From NCBI GenBank assembly GCA_015494735.1, contig WGAQ01000056.1:1-29707 (forward strand): DNA of 29,707 nt. Reading direction: 5' to 3'. This DNA is from Caldifarciminota bacterium (GTDB lineage: Bacteria > Hydrothermota > Hydrothermia > LBFQ01 > DSFT01). Below, in pieces: positions 7,719 to 16,288 of this stretch. Numbering within the stretch: position 1 is the first letter of the stretch; the number at the start of each line of letters is the position of its first letter. The translations under genes and the position numbers were made by a program. Below the pieces are notes generated by a model. The model worked only from the letters and a program-made list of their open reading frames with translations, did not search any database and was not told the DNA's origin.

Positions 7719-8722
7719 GGTTCCTGGATTACGTGGGGTATGGTGCCCTCTTCGTGGCACTTCTGGATGCGATATTTCCGCTTCATGTGAGCAGGCGTTC
7801 TGTGGAAATTGCGCTCCACAGGGGTGAAACGCCCTATCAGCTGGCCAGGAAGTTGAGGGACAGCTCCATCATTCGATTCGAAAAGCTGTATCTGGGGCTT
7901 CTGAAGATTGCGGGCAGGGACAGGAATATTCTTCCCGGTAAGTACAGGTTTCACACGAGGGGAAACGAGTTATTCGCCTTCTGGGAGACCGTAAACCAGA
8001 CCCCGGAGCCCATATACGTGGAGGTGACCATCCCTCCCGGTCTGAGGGCAACGGATGTGGCCCGTATCCTCCACTCGAAGATGGGCATAGATACCCTCAG
8101 GTTCATGCAACTGGTGAGGGATGAGAAGTTTGTCCGGAATCTGGCCGTGGAATTCCCCCATCTCGATGGGGTAAGGTCCCTCGAGGGTTTTCTGTATCCC
8201 GACACGTACAGATTCGAGGAGGGTTCGGGGGAAGCGGCCATCCTGTATGCAATGGTTAAGAACTTCTTCGACCGATGGCAGAGGATGGGCATGGATACCC
8301 TGCTGAAGGGTGCCCCTCTGGGTTTCTACGAGAGCGTGATTCTTGCATCCATCGTGGAAAAGGAGGCCGTATCCGAGGATGAGAAACCCATCATTTCCTC
8401 CGTCTTCATCAATCGCCTGCGGAGGAAGATGCCCCTTCAGGCCAACCCCACCATCTGGTACATAACTGGAAGGAGCGCATACTGGCTCAAGAAGAGCGAT
8501 TTGAAGATAGACAGCCCGTACAACACTTATCTCCACCCCGGACTTCCTCCAACCCCCATCTGCAATCCCACCATGTCCACCATCCGGGCGGTTCTCAGGC
8601 CGGCCAGAACTCCCTACCTGTACTTCGTCGCAGATGGAAAGGGCAGGCACATATTCTCCAGAACGTACAGGGAGCATCTGAGGAACATATGGAGATTAAA
8701 AAACCGTCCAGAAAACAACTGA
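7715..8722 (+). CDS. mltG: Endolytic murein transglycosylase MltG (YceG-like)
   Basis: MltG is an inner-membrane lytic transglycosylase that cuts nascent glycan strands and limits their length. The 335-residue protein has one N-terminal membrane segment (about 5-24), a LysM-like region, and the YceG core with EGFLYPDTYRF, ILASIVEKEA (which contains the catalytic Glu of the family) and SPYNTYLHPGLPPTPICNP. The length is typical. The start is a GTG whose bases overlap the glmS stop (GTGA), so translation is coupled. The next gene starts 34 bases before its end. Placement behind glmS fits a cell-wall operon. Confidence 0.94.
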   Translation: MRFLDYVGYGALFVALLDAIFPLHVSRRSVEIALHRGETPYQLARKLRDSSIIRFEKLYLGLLKIAGRDRNILPGKYRFHTRGNELFAFWETVNQTPEPIYVEVTIPPGLRATDVARILHSKMGIDTLRFMQLVRDEKFVRNLAVEFPHLDGVRSLEGFLYPDTYRFEEGSGEAAILYAMVKNFFDRWQRMGMDTLLKGAPLGFYESVILASIVEKEAVSEDEKPIISSVFINRLRRKMPLQANPTIWYITGRSAYWLKKSDLKIDSPYNTYLHPGLPPTPICNPTMSTIRAVLRPARTPYLYFVADGKGRHIFSRTYREHLRNIWRLKNRPENN

Positions 8723-9570
8723 AGGGGGCTTTCGTCCTCTTCCTGGTGGCCTATGTGTCCGTGTCTTTTATCCTCCTCCTGTGGTCCGTGGGGAGCGACC
8801 TGGGGAGGGTTTTGCTCAGCGTTCGTTTATACGGAATAGGGGGAGCACTGGCTGCATCCCTTGTGTTTCTTACTCTCGATGCTTTTCGGTTCTCCATCCT
8901 GTCCAGGGGACTGGGGAAGCAGGTGGACTTCCGGTACTCTATGGAAATCATCCTCTCCGGATTTATACTGGCGGTTACCACCCCATTCGGTTCCGGAGGC
9001 CTGCCCTATCAGGTGTGGCTTTTGAAGCGGAAGGGGTATTCCATTCCTCTGGCGGTTGCCCTCATAATGCTCAGGGGTGTGGTCCTGTTCATCCCCTACA
9101 TTCTCATGCTGCCCTTCGTTTACAATCACATGAGCACGGGGATACTGAAGTGGGTGTTTTACTATGCGGTGGGAATCGCCGTGGTGGTGATGCTGGCCCT
9201 CATCCTGCGAGGGGACATAAGGGATGCCATGACCCGCATAAGATTCGTGGACTTTCTCCTGGCTATACTCATCAGTTTCCCGGCTCAGATTGCCTATCTC
9301 AGCATACTGTTCTTCGTTTTCGCATCCGTGGGCATATCGGCCGGTTATCTGGAGACCCTTTCCACCCAGCTGGTACTGCAACTCACCACGTACTTTTCTC
9401 CATCTCCCGGAGGTATCGGGATAGCAGAGGCCATATCTGCCTTCGTCCTTTCGTCGGGAATGGAGAAGTCCTCCGTGGGTATGGTTATACTCCTGTGGAG
9501 GTTCTTCAGCGCCTATCTCTTCGCTATAATGGGCTTCTTCGTGGTGATAAGGCGCCTCTCCAGACTTTAA
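8689..9570 (+). CDS. Flippase-like integral membrane protein (LPG-synthase TM / UPF0104 family)
   Basis: A 293-residue polytopic protein with about seven or eight membrane helices. It matches the lysylphosphatidylglycerol-synthase transmembrane domain family (UPF0104, YbhN/AglD-like): an early DAFRFSILSRGLG segment, TTPFGSGGLPYQVWLLKRKG, and the late SPSPGGIGIAEA motif, the family's conserved Pro-Gly-Gly-x-Gly-x-x-Glu stretch. Members are proposed to flip lipids or lipid-linked sugars, but the substrate is unknown here. The ATG is 34 bases inside mltG, preceded by a GAGGAA site. Membership of the glmS-mltG operon suggests an envelope lipid role by context only. Confidence 0.86.
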   Translation: MEIKKPSRKQLKGAFVLFLVAYVSVSFILLLWSVGSDLGRVLLSVRLYGIGGALAASLVFLTLDAFRFSILSRGLGKQVDFRYSMEIILSGFILAVTTPFGSGGLPYQVWLLKRKGYSIPLAVALIMLRGVVLFIPYILMLPFVYNHMSTGILKWVFYYAVGIAVVVMLALILRGDIRDAMTRIRFVDFLLAILISFPAQIAYLSILFFVFASVGISAGYLETLSTQLVLQLTTYFSPSPGGIGIAEAISAFVLSSGMEKSSVGMVILLWRFFSAYLFAIMGFFVVIRRLSRL

Positions 9571-9583
9571 ACTTCGGGAGAGC

Positions 9584-9877
9584 ATGAAGAAACTGGGAGA
9601 TGGCCTCAGGAGTTTCCTTCGCAGCGTGGGTCTGGATTGGGTGGAGGAGTACATGCGGGTTAAGGAGGCGGTGGATGCGGTCCTCAGGAGCTACAGGGGT
9701 CTGGAATTTCACCACTACCGGGATGGGGTTCTCATCCTGAAATTCGAGAATCTCCATGCCCTGACGGAACTATATTACAGGCGCAATCAGATTGCGGATG
9801 CCATAAACGCCATCCTGGGAAGGAGACTGGTGCGGGAGGTGAAGTTCATTTCCAGAAGTCAGGCAGAAGGCAGATAG
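9584..9877 (+). CDS. DUF721 / DciA-like protein
   Basis: A 97-residue protein resembling the DUF721 family, which includes DciA, the loader or recruiter of the replicative helicase in bacteria without DnaC. Visible features are an early Trp (LDWVEEY), a central short beta region with HYRDGVLILKFENLHALTELYYRR, and a last segment INAILGRRLVREVKFI, matching the family pattern of a surface beta strand, a helix and a final strand. It is short but within the family range. DUF721 genes often sit near recF and gyrB; here it ends an operon of wall genes and gyrA lies 2.6 kb away. A CGGGAG site precedes the ATG. Its stop is 1 base from the end of the opposing dehydrogenase gene. Confidence 0.75.
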   Translation: MKKLGDGLRSFLRSVGLDWVEEYMRVKEAVDAVLRSYRGLEFHHYRDGVLILKFENLHALTELYYRRNQIADAINAILGRRLVREVKFISRSQAEGR

Positions 9878-9878
9878 T

Positions 9879-10895
9879 TCATGGCCTTATGGCCACCTTC
9901 AGGGCTTTCCTCTCCATCATCAGTCGAAAGGCTTCCTCTATCATTTCCAGAGGCAATTCGTGCGTTATAAGGGCTTCCAGTTCCATCCTCTTTTCCCTCA
10001 GTATGTCGATGGCCCTGCGGACACTGTCGGGGGTGTGGTGGAAGGAGCCCACTATGGACATCTCTCCATAGTGCAGGGCATGGATGTCTATGCTCAGGGA
10101 GGTTCCCTTCCCCACTCCGGAGAATACCAGGAATTTTCCCCCTTTCGAAAGGACCCCGAGGGCCTTCTGCATTGCCTCTGTTGCCCCTGTGGCATCTATG
10201 ATTATGTCGAAACCATATCCATCCGTGTAATCCATAGCTTCTTCTGAGAAGTTCTTTTCCGTGGATAGCGTTCTGACACCTGTAAGTTCCTGGATTCGCT
10301 TCAGGGCCTCCTCCCTCCTGCCCGCCACGAATACCTGTCCCCTGTCCTTCAGCAGGATGGCGAACATGGTGGCGACGGAGCCCGTTCCCACCACGAGTAT
10401 GTTGCTTCCTGGCTCCATCTCGCCCAGATTTTCCACCCCCCTGACTACGCAGGCGAGGGGCTCGATTATCGGGGCCACCCTGAATGGAATATCCTCCGGC
10501 TTGTGAAAGAGGTTGATTTTCACCACCTGTGCCGGTATCCTCACGTATTCAGCGTAGGTGCCCAGTACCATGTTCTCCGTGAGTTTCTCGCACAGGTTGT
10601 ACATGGACCTTCTGCAGTAGTGGCATTCCATACAGGGGGCGGTGTTGACCCCCATGACGGCATCCCCCTCCCTGAATTTCTCCACGCCCTTCCCCACTTT
10701 CGCGACGATGCCCGAGTATTCGTGCCCGAATGGACCGTATCCTATCAGATGGTGTCCCCGCAGGTATGCCTTCAGGTCTGTGCCATCCGTCAGGGCATAC
10801 CGGACCCTTATCACCACCTCCCCTTCGTCCGGTTCCGGCTCCGGAATGTCTTCCACCACTATCCTGCCCGGTTCCCTGAGGATGGCCGCCCGCAC
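9879..10895 (-). CDS. Medium-chain zinc-type alcohol/polyol dehydrogenase
   Basis: A 338-residue member of the medium-chain dehydrogenase/reductase superfamily. A complete structural zinc site is present (C88, C91, C94, C102). The catalytic zinc region has H58-E59 in GPFGHEY and E145 in IIEPLAC, but the first ligand, usually Cys in a CGTD motif, is Asp here (D37 in TDGTD). Asp at this place is known in some archaeal glucose dehydrogenases. The nucleotide fold has GTGSVA (170-175), and the second strand ends GRR with no acidic residue, which hints at NADP rather than NAD (inference). The substrate cannot be told; sorbitol, threonine or sugar dehydrogenases are all possible. The ATG is 1 base after the stop of the outer-membrane protein gene, so they form one transcript. 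Confidence 0.88.
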   Translation of the reverse strand: MRAAILREPGRIVVEDIPEPEPDEGEVVIRVRYALTDGTDLKAYLRGHHLIGYGPFGHEYSGIVAKVGKGVEKFREGDAVMGVNTAPCMECHYCRRSMYNLCEKLTENMVLGTYAEYVRIPAQVVKINLFHKPEDIPFRVAPIIEPLACVVRGVENLGEMEPGSNILVVGTGSVATMFAILLKDRGQVFVAGRREEALKRIQELTGVRTLSTEKNFSEEAMDYTDGYGFDIIIDATGATEAMQKALGVLSKGGKFLVFSGVGKGTSLSIDIHALHYGEMSIVGSFHHTPDSVRRAIDILREKRMELEALITHELPLEMIEEAFRLMMERKALKVAIRP

Positions 10896-10896
10896 G

Positions 10897-12357
10897 TCAG
10901 AAGAACACCTCCCTGTCTATGCCCACCTCGAATCTTCCACCGTCCACCCACCTGAAGAACCAGCCCCTCCATCTGACGGAAACCGAAGTTTTTATACCCC
11001 TTTCCTTGAGCCTGATGCGGGAATCGACTCCCGGGAAGAAGCCTTCGTAGGCACTCCATCCGTAGGTTCTGAATTCTATGTACTCCGGGTCGTAGTATCC
11101 GGTTTCGGGGTCTATGACCCTTCCGAAGTCGTATATGTAGACGCGAACCCTCACGTATGGATTCCTGTACCTTCCTCCCACGGTGAAGTTGTATCCGAGG
11201 GCTATATATCCTCCCTCTCTCACCTTCTCCACCTGCGCATAGAGGCCCCTGCTCTGGCTTATGGCTATGGAGTAGGAGCGGAAGAAGGGATGCCTGTAGT
11301 GGCGGAAAGATATTCTCGTCCCCCTGAATAACTCGTACTCCGTGGTTATGGTGCCCTTCTCTCCCCGTATGGCGAATCTGAGGAAGAAGGGATAGAAGGA
11401 AGCGGATATGTACAGGAAAGTGCTGTCGGCCCAGGTGGAATACTGCCATACCTTTTCCCCCCTGAAGATGCTCTGGGTCCAGAATATGAATATGCCCCTG
11501 TTCTTGTACTGGAGCGAATAGTTAAAGCCCTGACCCCTGCTCCCTGCGACCCCTTCCAGTGTAATGAAGAATCTCTTTATGGGCTGGAACTCCGCCATTC
11601 CCCAGATGGCATCGTAGTTTCCGTGCACGAATCCCAGGTAAAAGTTTCTGTAATTTCCGTGCAGAAAGACATTCCTCGCAGTGTCAACGAATAGGCCTGC
11701 ATTTCTGTACTTCAATTCCAGGGAGGGGGTATAACTCGGAAATAGATAGTTGGGGTGGTACATGAAGTAGTATCTGGGCCTGTAGGTGAGGGCTCCGTAT
11801 CCGGCTCTGGGTCCCGAGTGGCCTATCCTGAACACCATATCCCTTCCATATACGTTGACCATTCCGTAATTTCGGGTCTCCAGGTGGTACGTGGTATCGG
11901 TGTCGTATATGGCGGTGGTGAAGGTCTTGAATCTCACGAAGGCATTGCGGTATCCCGCCTGAATGTCGAATTCGTGGTCCACTATGTGGTTCAGGAAGTT
12001 TCCAATTTTCGAATCCCCCGTGTAATCGGGATTTCTCAGAGAATCCGCCCTGTACTGGGCTCCACCGAAGATACTCACGTATCCGCTGTATTCTCTGGTG
12101 GGAATATAGATGTAGTATCGAATCAGGGAGTACTCCCTGTAACTGAGATTCAGAGCCCGCCTGAAATCCGAATAGCTTCGAAAGGGCCTCCTCTGGAGGA
12201 TAATCTGGATATCCTCCTCGGACAGGAAGGGAATATATCTGAGTTCCTCTGCTGTGGCTGTGTTTATATTTATGGGATGGGACACGTACTGCTGGACGAA
12301 GTACTGGGCGAGCTCCTCGGAATAACCCACCTGCGAAATCACGTATAGCAGAAGCAT
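10897..12357 (-). CDS. Predicted outer-membrane beta-barrel protein with N-terminal helix-hairpin-helix
   Basis: A 486-residue protein. A short hydrophobic start (about 1-11) may be a signal peptide. It is followed by a ComEA-like helix-hairpin-helix segment (about 27-70: HPININTATAEELRYIPFLS and a following QRRPFRSYSDFRRAL). The rest is dense in Tyr, Phe, Arg and alternating polar and hydrophobic strands (for example VFRIGHSGPRAGYGALTYRP) and ends with Phe-Phe, as expected for an outer-membrane barrel with a C-terminal aromatic. Proteins with this build are common as uncharacterised entries in Bacteroidetes. Its function is unknown, and DNA binding should not be assumed from the hairpin domain alone. 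The gene leads the operon with the dehydrogenase; a TAAAAT box ends 9 bases before the ATG. Confidence 0.78.
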   Translation of the reverse strand: MLLLYVISQVGYSEELAQYFVQQYVSHPININTATAEELRYIPFLSEEDIQIILQRRPFRSYSDFRRALNLSYREYSLIRYYIYIPTREYSGYVSIFGGAQYRADSLRNPDYTGDSKIGNFLNHIVDHEFDIQAGYRNAFVRFKTFTTAIYDTDTTYHLETRNYGMVNVYGRDMVFRIGHSGPRAGYGALTYRPRYYFMYHPNYLFPSYTPSLELKYRNAGLFVDTARNVFLHGNYRNFYLGFVHGNYDAIWGMAEFQPIKRFFITLEGVAGSRGQGFNYSLQYKNRGIFIFWTQSIFRGEKVWQYSTWADSTFLYISASFYPFFLRFAIRGEKGTITTEYELFRGTRISFRHYRHPFFRSYSIAISQSRGLYAQVEKVREGGYIALGYNFTVGGRYRNPYVRVRVYIYDFGRVIDPETGYYDPEYIEFRTYGWSAYEGFFPGVDSRIRLKERGIKTSVSVRWRGWFFRWVDGGRFEVGIDREVFF

Positions 12358-12366
12358 CCTTCGGAA

Positions 12367-12372
12367 ATTTTA
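12367..12372 (-). promoter_or_regulatory. -10 box TAAAAT of the beta-barrel/dehydrogenase operon
   Basis: On the minus strand TGTAAAATTT precedes the ATG at 12357 with nine bases between the box and the codon. It is divergent from the gyrA promoter; the two start codons are 160 bases apart. No clear -35 element is seen. Confidence 0.5.
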
Positions 12373-12479
12373 CAGTTGCAGGGTTTCATGAGCGAATCCT
12401 TAGTAATGCTCACCCTTTTAAAGTATGTAATTGCAGTATTTTCGAGTTCTTAATCCTTTTTAAATGCGAAGAGTGGGCA

Positions 12480-12507
12480 TTGTTTTGTTTCTGTTTCGCT
12501 TTAAAAT
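12480..12507 (+). promoter_or_regulatory. gyrA promoter, TTGTTT-16-TAAAAT
   Basis: TTGTTT (12480-12485) and TAAAAT (12502-12507) are spaced by 16 bases. The box ends 10 bases before the gyrA ATG, and the short remaining leader (TTGATATCGT) holds no ribosome binding site. Confidence 0.5.
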
Positions 12508-12517
12508 TTGATATCGT

Positions 12518-14908
12518 ATGGAAAAAATTGTGGAGGGTTCTTTTTCGGCAGAACTGAGGGAGAGTTATCTGAAGTACGCTCTGAGCGTAATAGTTGGCAG
12601 GGCGATTCCGGATGCGAGGGATGGTCTGAAACCGGTGCAGAGGCGAATACTTTATTCCATGTACGAGCTGGGACTCCTTCCGGACAGACCCTTCAGGAAG
12701 TCAGCCACTGTGGTGGGTGATGTCATCGGTAAGTATCATCCCCATGGTGACCAGGCGGTTTACGATGCTCTCGTTCGGATGGCTCAGGACTTCTCCATGC
12801 GCTACCCCCTCGTGGAGGGTCAGGGTAACTTCGGTTCCATCGATGGGGATCCCCCTGCGGCATACCGATACACGGAGGCGAGACTGTCGAAGATTGCTGT
12901 GGAACTCCTGCGGGATATAAAGGAGGACACCGTCGATTTCGTCCCCAACTTCGATGGCAGATTGAAGGAGCCCGTACTCCTGCCTGCGGCGTTTCCCAAT
13001 CTGCTGGCCAATGGCGCGAGCGGTATCGCGGTCGGAATGGCCACCAATATCCCTCCCCACAATCTGGGGGAGCTGGTGGATGCTCTGGTGGCGCTCATAG
13101 ATAATCCGGATATGCCCGACGAGGACCTCATGAAGTACATAAAGGGTCCGGATTTCCCGACCGGTGGTGTGGTAATCGGTATAGAGGGATTGAGAAAGGC
13201 GTACCTGACGGGCAGGGGCAAGATTACCGTTAGGGGCAAGTACCACATAGAAAACAGGGACATCGTTATAACCGAGATTCCATACGCCGTCAACAAGGCA
13301 TCCCTCATTCAGAAGATTGCAGAACTCGTGAAGGCTGGAAAGATAGAGGGGATAAGTGACCTGAGGGATGAGAGCGATAAGGAGGGGATGAGAATCGTTA
13401 TAGAGGTGAAGAAGGGCTACAATCCGGATGTCATCGTGAATCAACTCCTCAAGTACACCCCGCTGCAGGAGACCTATGGCATCAATATGCTGGCAATAGT
13501 GGACAACGAGCCCAGACTCCTTACCCTGAGGAAGGCTCTGGACATCTATCTGGATTTCAAGAAGGAAATCGTCCTGAGGAGGACCCGATTCCGTCTGAAG
13601 AAAGCACAGGACAGGCTCCATCTGGTGGTGGGCTTCCTCAAAGCGCTGGATGTGATAGACGAGATTATAGCCACCATAAGGGGCTCCGAAAGCACGGCCG
13701 ATGCCAGGAATAATCTGATGGAGAAATTCGATTTCACGGAGAGACAGGCGCAGGCGATACTGGAGATGAGATTGCAGAATCTGACCAGGCTCGAGAGGCA
13801 CAAGCTGGAGGAGGAGAAGAAGGAACTGGAGGACAGGATTTCCTATTACAACCGGATTCTCGGGGAGGAGGAGTTCCTTCACTCCGTCATGAAGGAGGAG
13901 CTCCTGGCAATCAAGGAGAAGTATGCGGACGAAAGGCGCACGGAGATACTGTACGATGAGAACTTCAGCAGCGATATAGACATCGAGAGTCTGATTCAGA
14001 AGGAGGACATCGTAATAGTTCTCACCAGAGGTGGATATATAAAGCGCATGTCCCTTCGCGGATTCAGGAGCCAGAACAGGAATACCAAGGGGAAGAGGGG
14101 CGTCAGCACATACGAGGACGATATTCCATTCCGCGTTGCCATATCTTCCACCCATTCCACCCTGCTCTTCATCACCCGGAAGGGAAGGGTTTACTGGATG
14201 AAGGCATACAACCTTCCGGAGATGGGCTCTTCTGCAAGGGGAAGGCACATAAGGAATTATCTGCCCATAGAGGAGGATGACAGGGTGGTGTCCATCGTGG
14301 ACATCTCCGAATACGAATACAAGTACCTGGTGGTAATCACCCGTCATGGCAGGGTCAAGAGGGTGCGTCTGGAGGACATCCTCAAGGGCAGGATGGGAAC
14401 CCCCATCGTTTCGCTCGGTGAAGGTGATGCGGTTTCCGTTATAGTGCCCACAGTCGGGACGGAGGATATCCTGATTGTGACGGAGAACGGCAAAGGGGTG
14501 AGGCTCAGACAGGACGACATTCCCATCAGGAGCAGGCGGGCGGGAACTGTAATCGGAATAAAGACCGATGGGGTGGTGGATGCCACGTCCATCATCAAGA
14601 ATAGCTCTGTAATCATGATTACCGAGAAGGGATACGGTAAGAGGGTGAACGAGGGAGAAATCCGCACGCTCGGAAGGGGAACCAAGGGCTTCTATCTCAT
14701 AAAACTCAGGGACAAGACCGGTAAACTGGTGCGTGTCATGAACAGCATCTCCGATAACGAGCAGATGGCCATATTGACCGAGAAGGGAATCACGGCCAGA
14801 ATTGATGTAAGCGATGTAAAGGAGTATAGCAGGCAGGCCACCGGCGTGAAGATTCTGGATGTGGCGAAGGATGACAGGGTGGTGGATGCCGTTCTGATAA
14901 GTGGTTGA
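12518..14908 (+). CDS. gyrA: DNA gyrase subunit A (or closely related type IIA topoisomerase subunit)
   Basis: The breakage-reunion subunit of gyrase, which with GyrB introduces negative supercoils. It has 796 residues. The N-terminal winged-helix and tower domain has GRAIPDARDGLKPVQRRILY, HPHGD and the catalytic Tyr118 in AAYRYTEARLS. The C-terminal part (about 500-796) has six beta-pinwheel blades with repeats such as TRGGYIKRM, TRKGRVYWMK, TRHGRVKRV, TENGKGVRL and TEKGYGKRV. The position matching E. coli Ser83 is Gln79 while Asp83 (E. coli Asp87) is kept. The GyrA-box position reads QNRNTKG (519-525; bases 14072-14092), a degenerate form of QRRGGKG. gyrB is not in the window. The length and pinwheel favour gyrase over ParC, but the altered box leaves some doubt about supercoiling activity. 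A four- to five-gene run follows closely downstream. Confidence 0.94.
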   Translation: MEKIVEGSFSAELRESYLKYALSVIVGRAIPDARDGLKPVQRRILYSMYELGLLPDRPFRKSATVVGDVIGKYHPHGDQAVYDALVRMAQDFSMRYPLVEGQGNFGSIDGDPPAAYRYTEARLSKIAVELLRDIKEDTVDFVPNFDGRLKEPVLLPAAFPNLLANGASGIAVGMATNIPPHNLGELVDALVALIDNPDMPDEDLMKYIKGPDFPTGGVVIGIEGLRKAYLTGRGKITVRGKYHIENRDIVITEIPYAVNKASLIQKIAELVKAGKIEGISDLRDESDKEGMRIVIEVKKGYNPDVIVNQLLKYTPLQETYGINMLAIVDNEPRLLTLRKALDIYLDFKKEIVLRRTRFRLKKAQDRLHLVVGFLKALDVIDEIIATIRGSESTADARNNLMEKFDFTERQAQAILEMRLQNLTRLERHKLEEEKKELEDRISYYNRILGEEEFLHSVMKEELLAIKEKYADERRTEILYDENFSSDIDIESLIQKEDIVIVLTRGGYIKRMSLRGFRSQNRNTKGKRGVSTYEDDIPFRVAISSTHSTLLFITRKGRVYWMKAYNLPEMGSSARGRHIRNYLPIEEDDRVVSIVDISEYEYKYLVVITRHGRVKRVRLEDILKGRMGTPIVSLGEGDAVSVIVPTVGTEDILIVTENGKGVRLRQDDIPIRSRRAGTVIGIKTDGVVDATSIIKNSSVIMITEKGYGKRVNEGEIRTLGRGTKGFYLIKLRDKTGKLVRVMNSISDNEQMAILTEKGITARIDVSDVKEYSRQATGVKILDVAKDDRVVDAVLISG

Positions 14909-14913
14909 AGTTT

Positions 14914-15486
14914 ATGATATGGTTGATAACCCTGAGTCCGGTTGTTAAATCCCTCATCCTTCCCGGATGGGGGCAGATGGACTTCGACAGGAGGACGGGT
15001 ATCGCTATGGTGATGGCGGAGATTTCTGGATGGGGATACTACTTCGTGCTCCATCGGCAGCAACTGGATGCCCGTCAGACGTATATGGCCATAGCGTACG
15101 AGCACTCCGGTGCCACCAGTTTCTCCGATGAGAGAATATTCGGATTGCTGGAGGATTACTACATGAGGGATTTCTACATAATGGACCTTTACGCGGAGGC
15201 GAGGGCCCTTTACCCGGATGACCCCGATGCGAGGGAGCAGTACGTTCGAATCAATTCCATAGATGCGGACTGGGAATGGGATTCCATCTCCACCTTCTAC
15301 AGGTATCAGGATTACAGAATCAGGGAGAGGCAGATAGTTTCCCAGAAGGCCATAGTGGGATTCGTCATATTCTCCAATCATATTATCTCTGCCCTCCATG
15401 CCTACATGTTCGGCTCCTCCCCGGTGGATGTGAGCCTCTATCCGGTGCGTGGAGGCATAGGACTGGCTGTAAAAGGGAGTTTTTGA
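14914..15486 (+). CDS. DUF5683-like small membrane-associated protein
   Basis: A protein of about 190 residues with a hydrophobic N-terminus and the signature VKSLILPGWGQ, which matches the start of DUF5683 proteins. A first membrane segment (about 25-45) is followed by a charged helical stretch rich in Tyr, Asp and Arg and a second hydrophobic segment near residues 145-165. Domain function is unknown; DUF5683 is common in Bacteroidetes and related diderms. Two starts are possible: ATG at 14914, chosen here, or TTG at 14905, which would overlap the gyrA stop by 4 bases. No clear ribosome binding site marks either. thyX starts 1 base after its stop. Confidence 0.7.
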   Translation: MIWLITLSPVVKSLILPGWGQMDFDRRTGIAMVMAEISGWGYYFVLHRQQLDARQTYMAIAYEHSGATSFSDERIFGLLEDYYMRDFYIMDLYAEARALYPDDPDAREQYVRINSIDADWEWDSISTFYRYQDYRIRERQIVSQKAIVGFVIFSNHIISALHAYMFGSSPVDVSLYPVRGGIGLAVKGSF

Positions 15487-15487
15487 C

Positions 15488-16288
15488 ATGTTCGAGGAAG
15501 TACTGGACAGAGGATTCGTGAAACTGGTGGATTTCATGGGAGGGGATTACTCGGTGGTGGAGTCTGCGAGGGTCTCCTTCGGCGAAGGGAGCAAGGGACC
15601 CAGGCAGGATATACGCCTGATCAGGTATCTCCTGAAGCACAAGCACGAAACCCCTTTCGAGCACAGCGTTTTCAAGTTCCACGTGAAGGCCCCCATCTTC
15701 GTTGCCCGCCAGTGGTTCCGCCATCGCATAGGCTCCTTCAACGAGATATCCCTCAGGTACGTCGAATACAGGGACGAGTTCTACATTCCGGATTTCATGC
15801 GCAGGCAGGCGGAGAAGGACAAGCAGGCCAGCATTCTGGAGCCGGTGGAGGAGAGCGATGCCCTCATAGAGGAACTGAAGGAGCATTACAGGATGGTCAG
15901 GGCTTTCTACGATAAACTGCTGGAGAAGGGCGTTGCCCGGGAACTGGCCAGGACCATCCTCCCCATGGGGACATATACCCAGTTCTACTGGAGCGTGAAT
16001 GCCCGGAGTCTCATGAACTTCGTCCGGCTGAGGGCGGATGAGCATGCCCAGTGGGAGATACAGCAGTATGCCAATGTGATTGCCAGGATGTTCAGGGCCC
16101 TCATGCCGGTGACTTTCAAATTCTTCGTGGATTTCGTATTCGACGGGAGCTCCGGGTATATAGAGAAACTCAGGGATGAGATGGAGGAGTGGAATCTCGA
16201 GGAGATTTATTCACAGATGATGGAAGAAGGCAGTTTAAATTATGCAAGGAGGAGGTGGGAAAATGGCACAGGTAGAGAAGAGAGATAA
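15488..16288 (+). CDS. thyX: Flavin-dependent thymidylate synthase
   Basis: ThyX makes dTMP from dUMP using FAD, NADPH and methylene-tetrahydrofolate. The 266-residue protein has the diagnostic RHRx7S motif: R78-H79-R80 in RHRIGSFNEISLRY, with S88. HETPFEHSVFKFHV and the ARVSFG segment are also typical, as are LRADEHAQWEIQQYA and the preceding ILPMGTYTQFYWSVNARSLMNF. Slightly longer than many members because of a charged C-terminal tail, which runs 26 bases into the TetR gene. No thyA is seen. ThyX is frequent in thermophiles and organisms without the ThyA route. The ATG follows the previous stop by 1 base, so it depends on the gyrA-led transcript or an unseen internal promoter. Confidence 0.96.
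   Translation: MFEEVLDRGFVKLVDFMGGDYSVVESARVSFGEGSKGPRQDIRLIRYLLKHKHETPFEHSVFKFHVKAPIFVARQWFRHRIGSFNEISLRYVEYRDEFYIPDFMRRQAEKDKQASILEPVEESDALIEELKEHYRMVRAFYDKLLEKGVARELARTILPMGTYTQFYWSVNARSLMNFVRLRADEHAQWEIQQYANVIARMFRALMPVTFKFFVDFVFDGSSGYIEKLRDEMEEWNLEEIYSQMMEEGSLNYARRRWENGTGREER

Noticed and set aside
12701..14347. A 548-codon open frame on the minus strand inside gyrA
   Set aside because: It is antisense to a certain gene. The codon habits of gyrA leave few stops on the opposite strand; the protein has no recognisable motif and no promoter or ribosome site.
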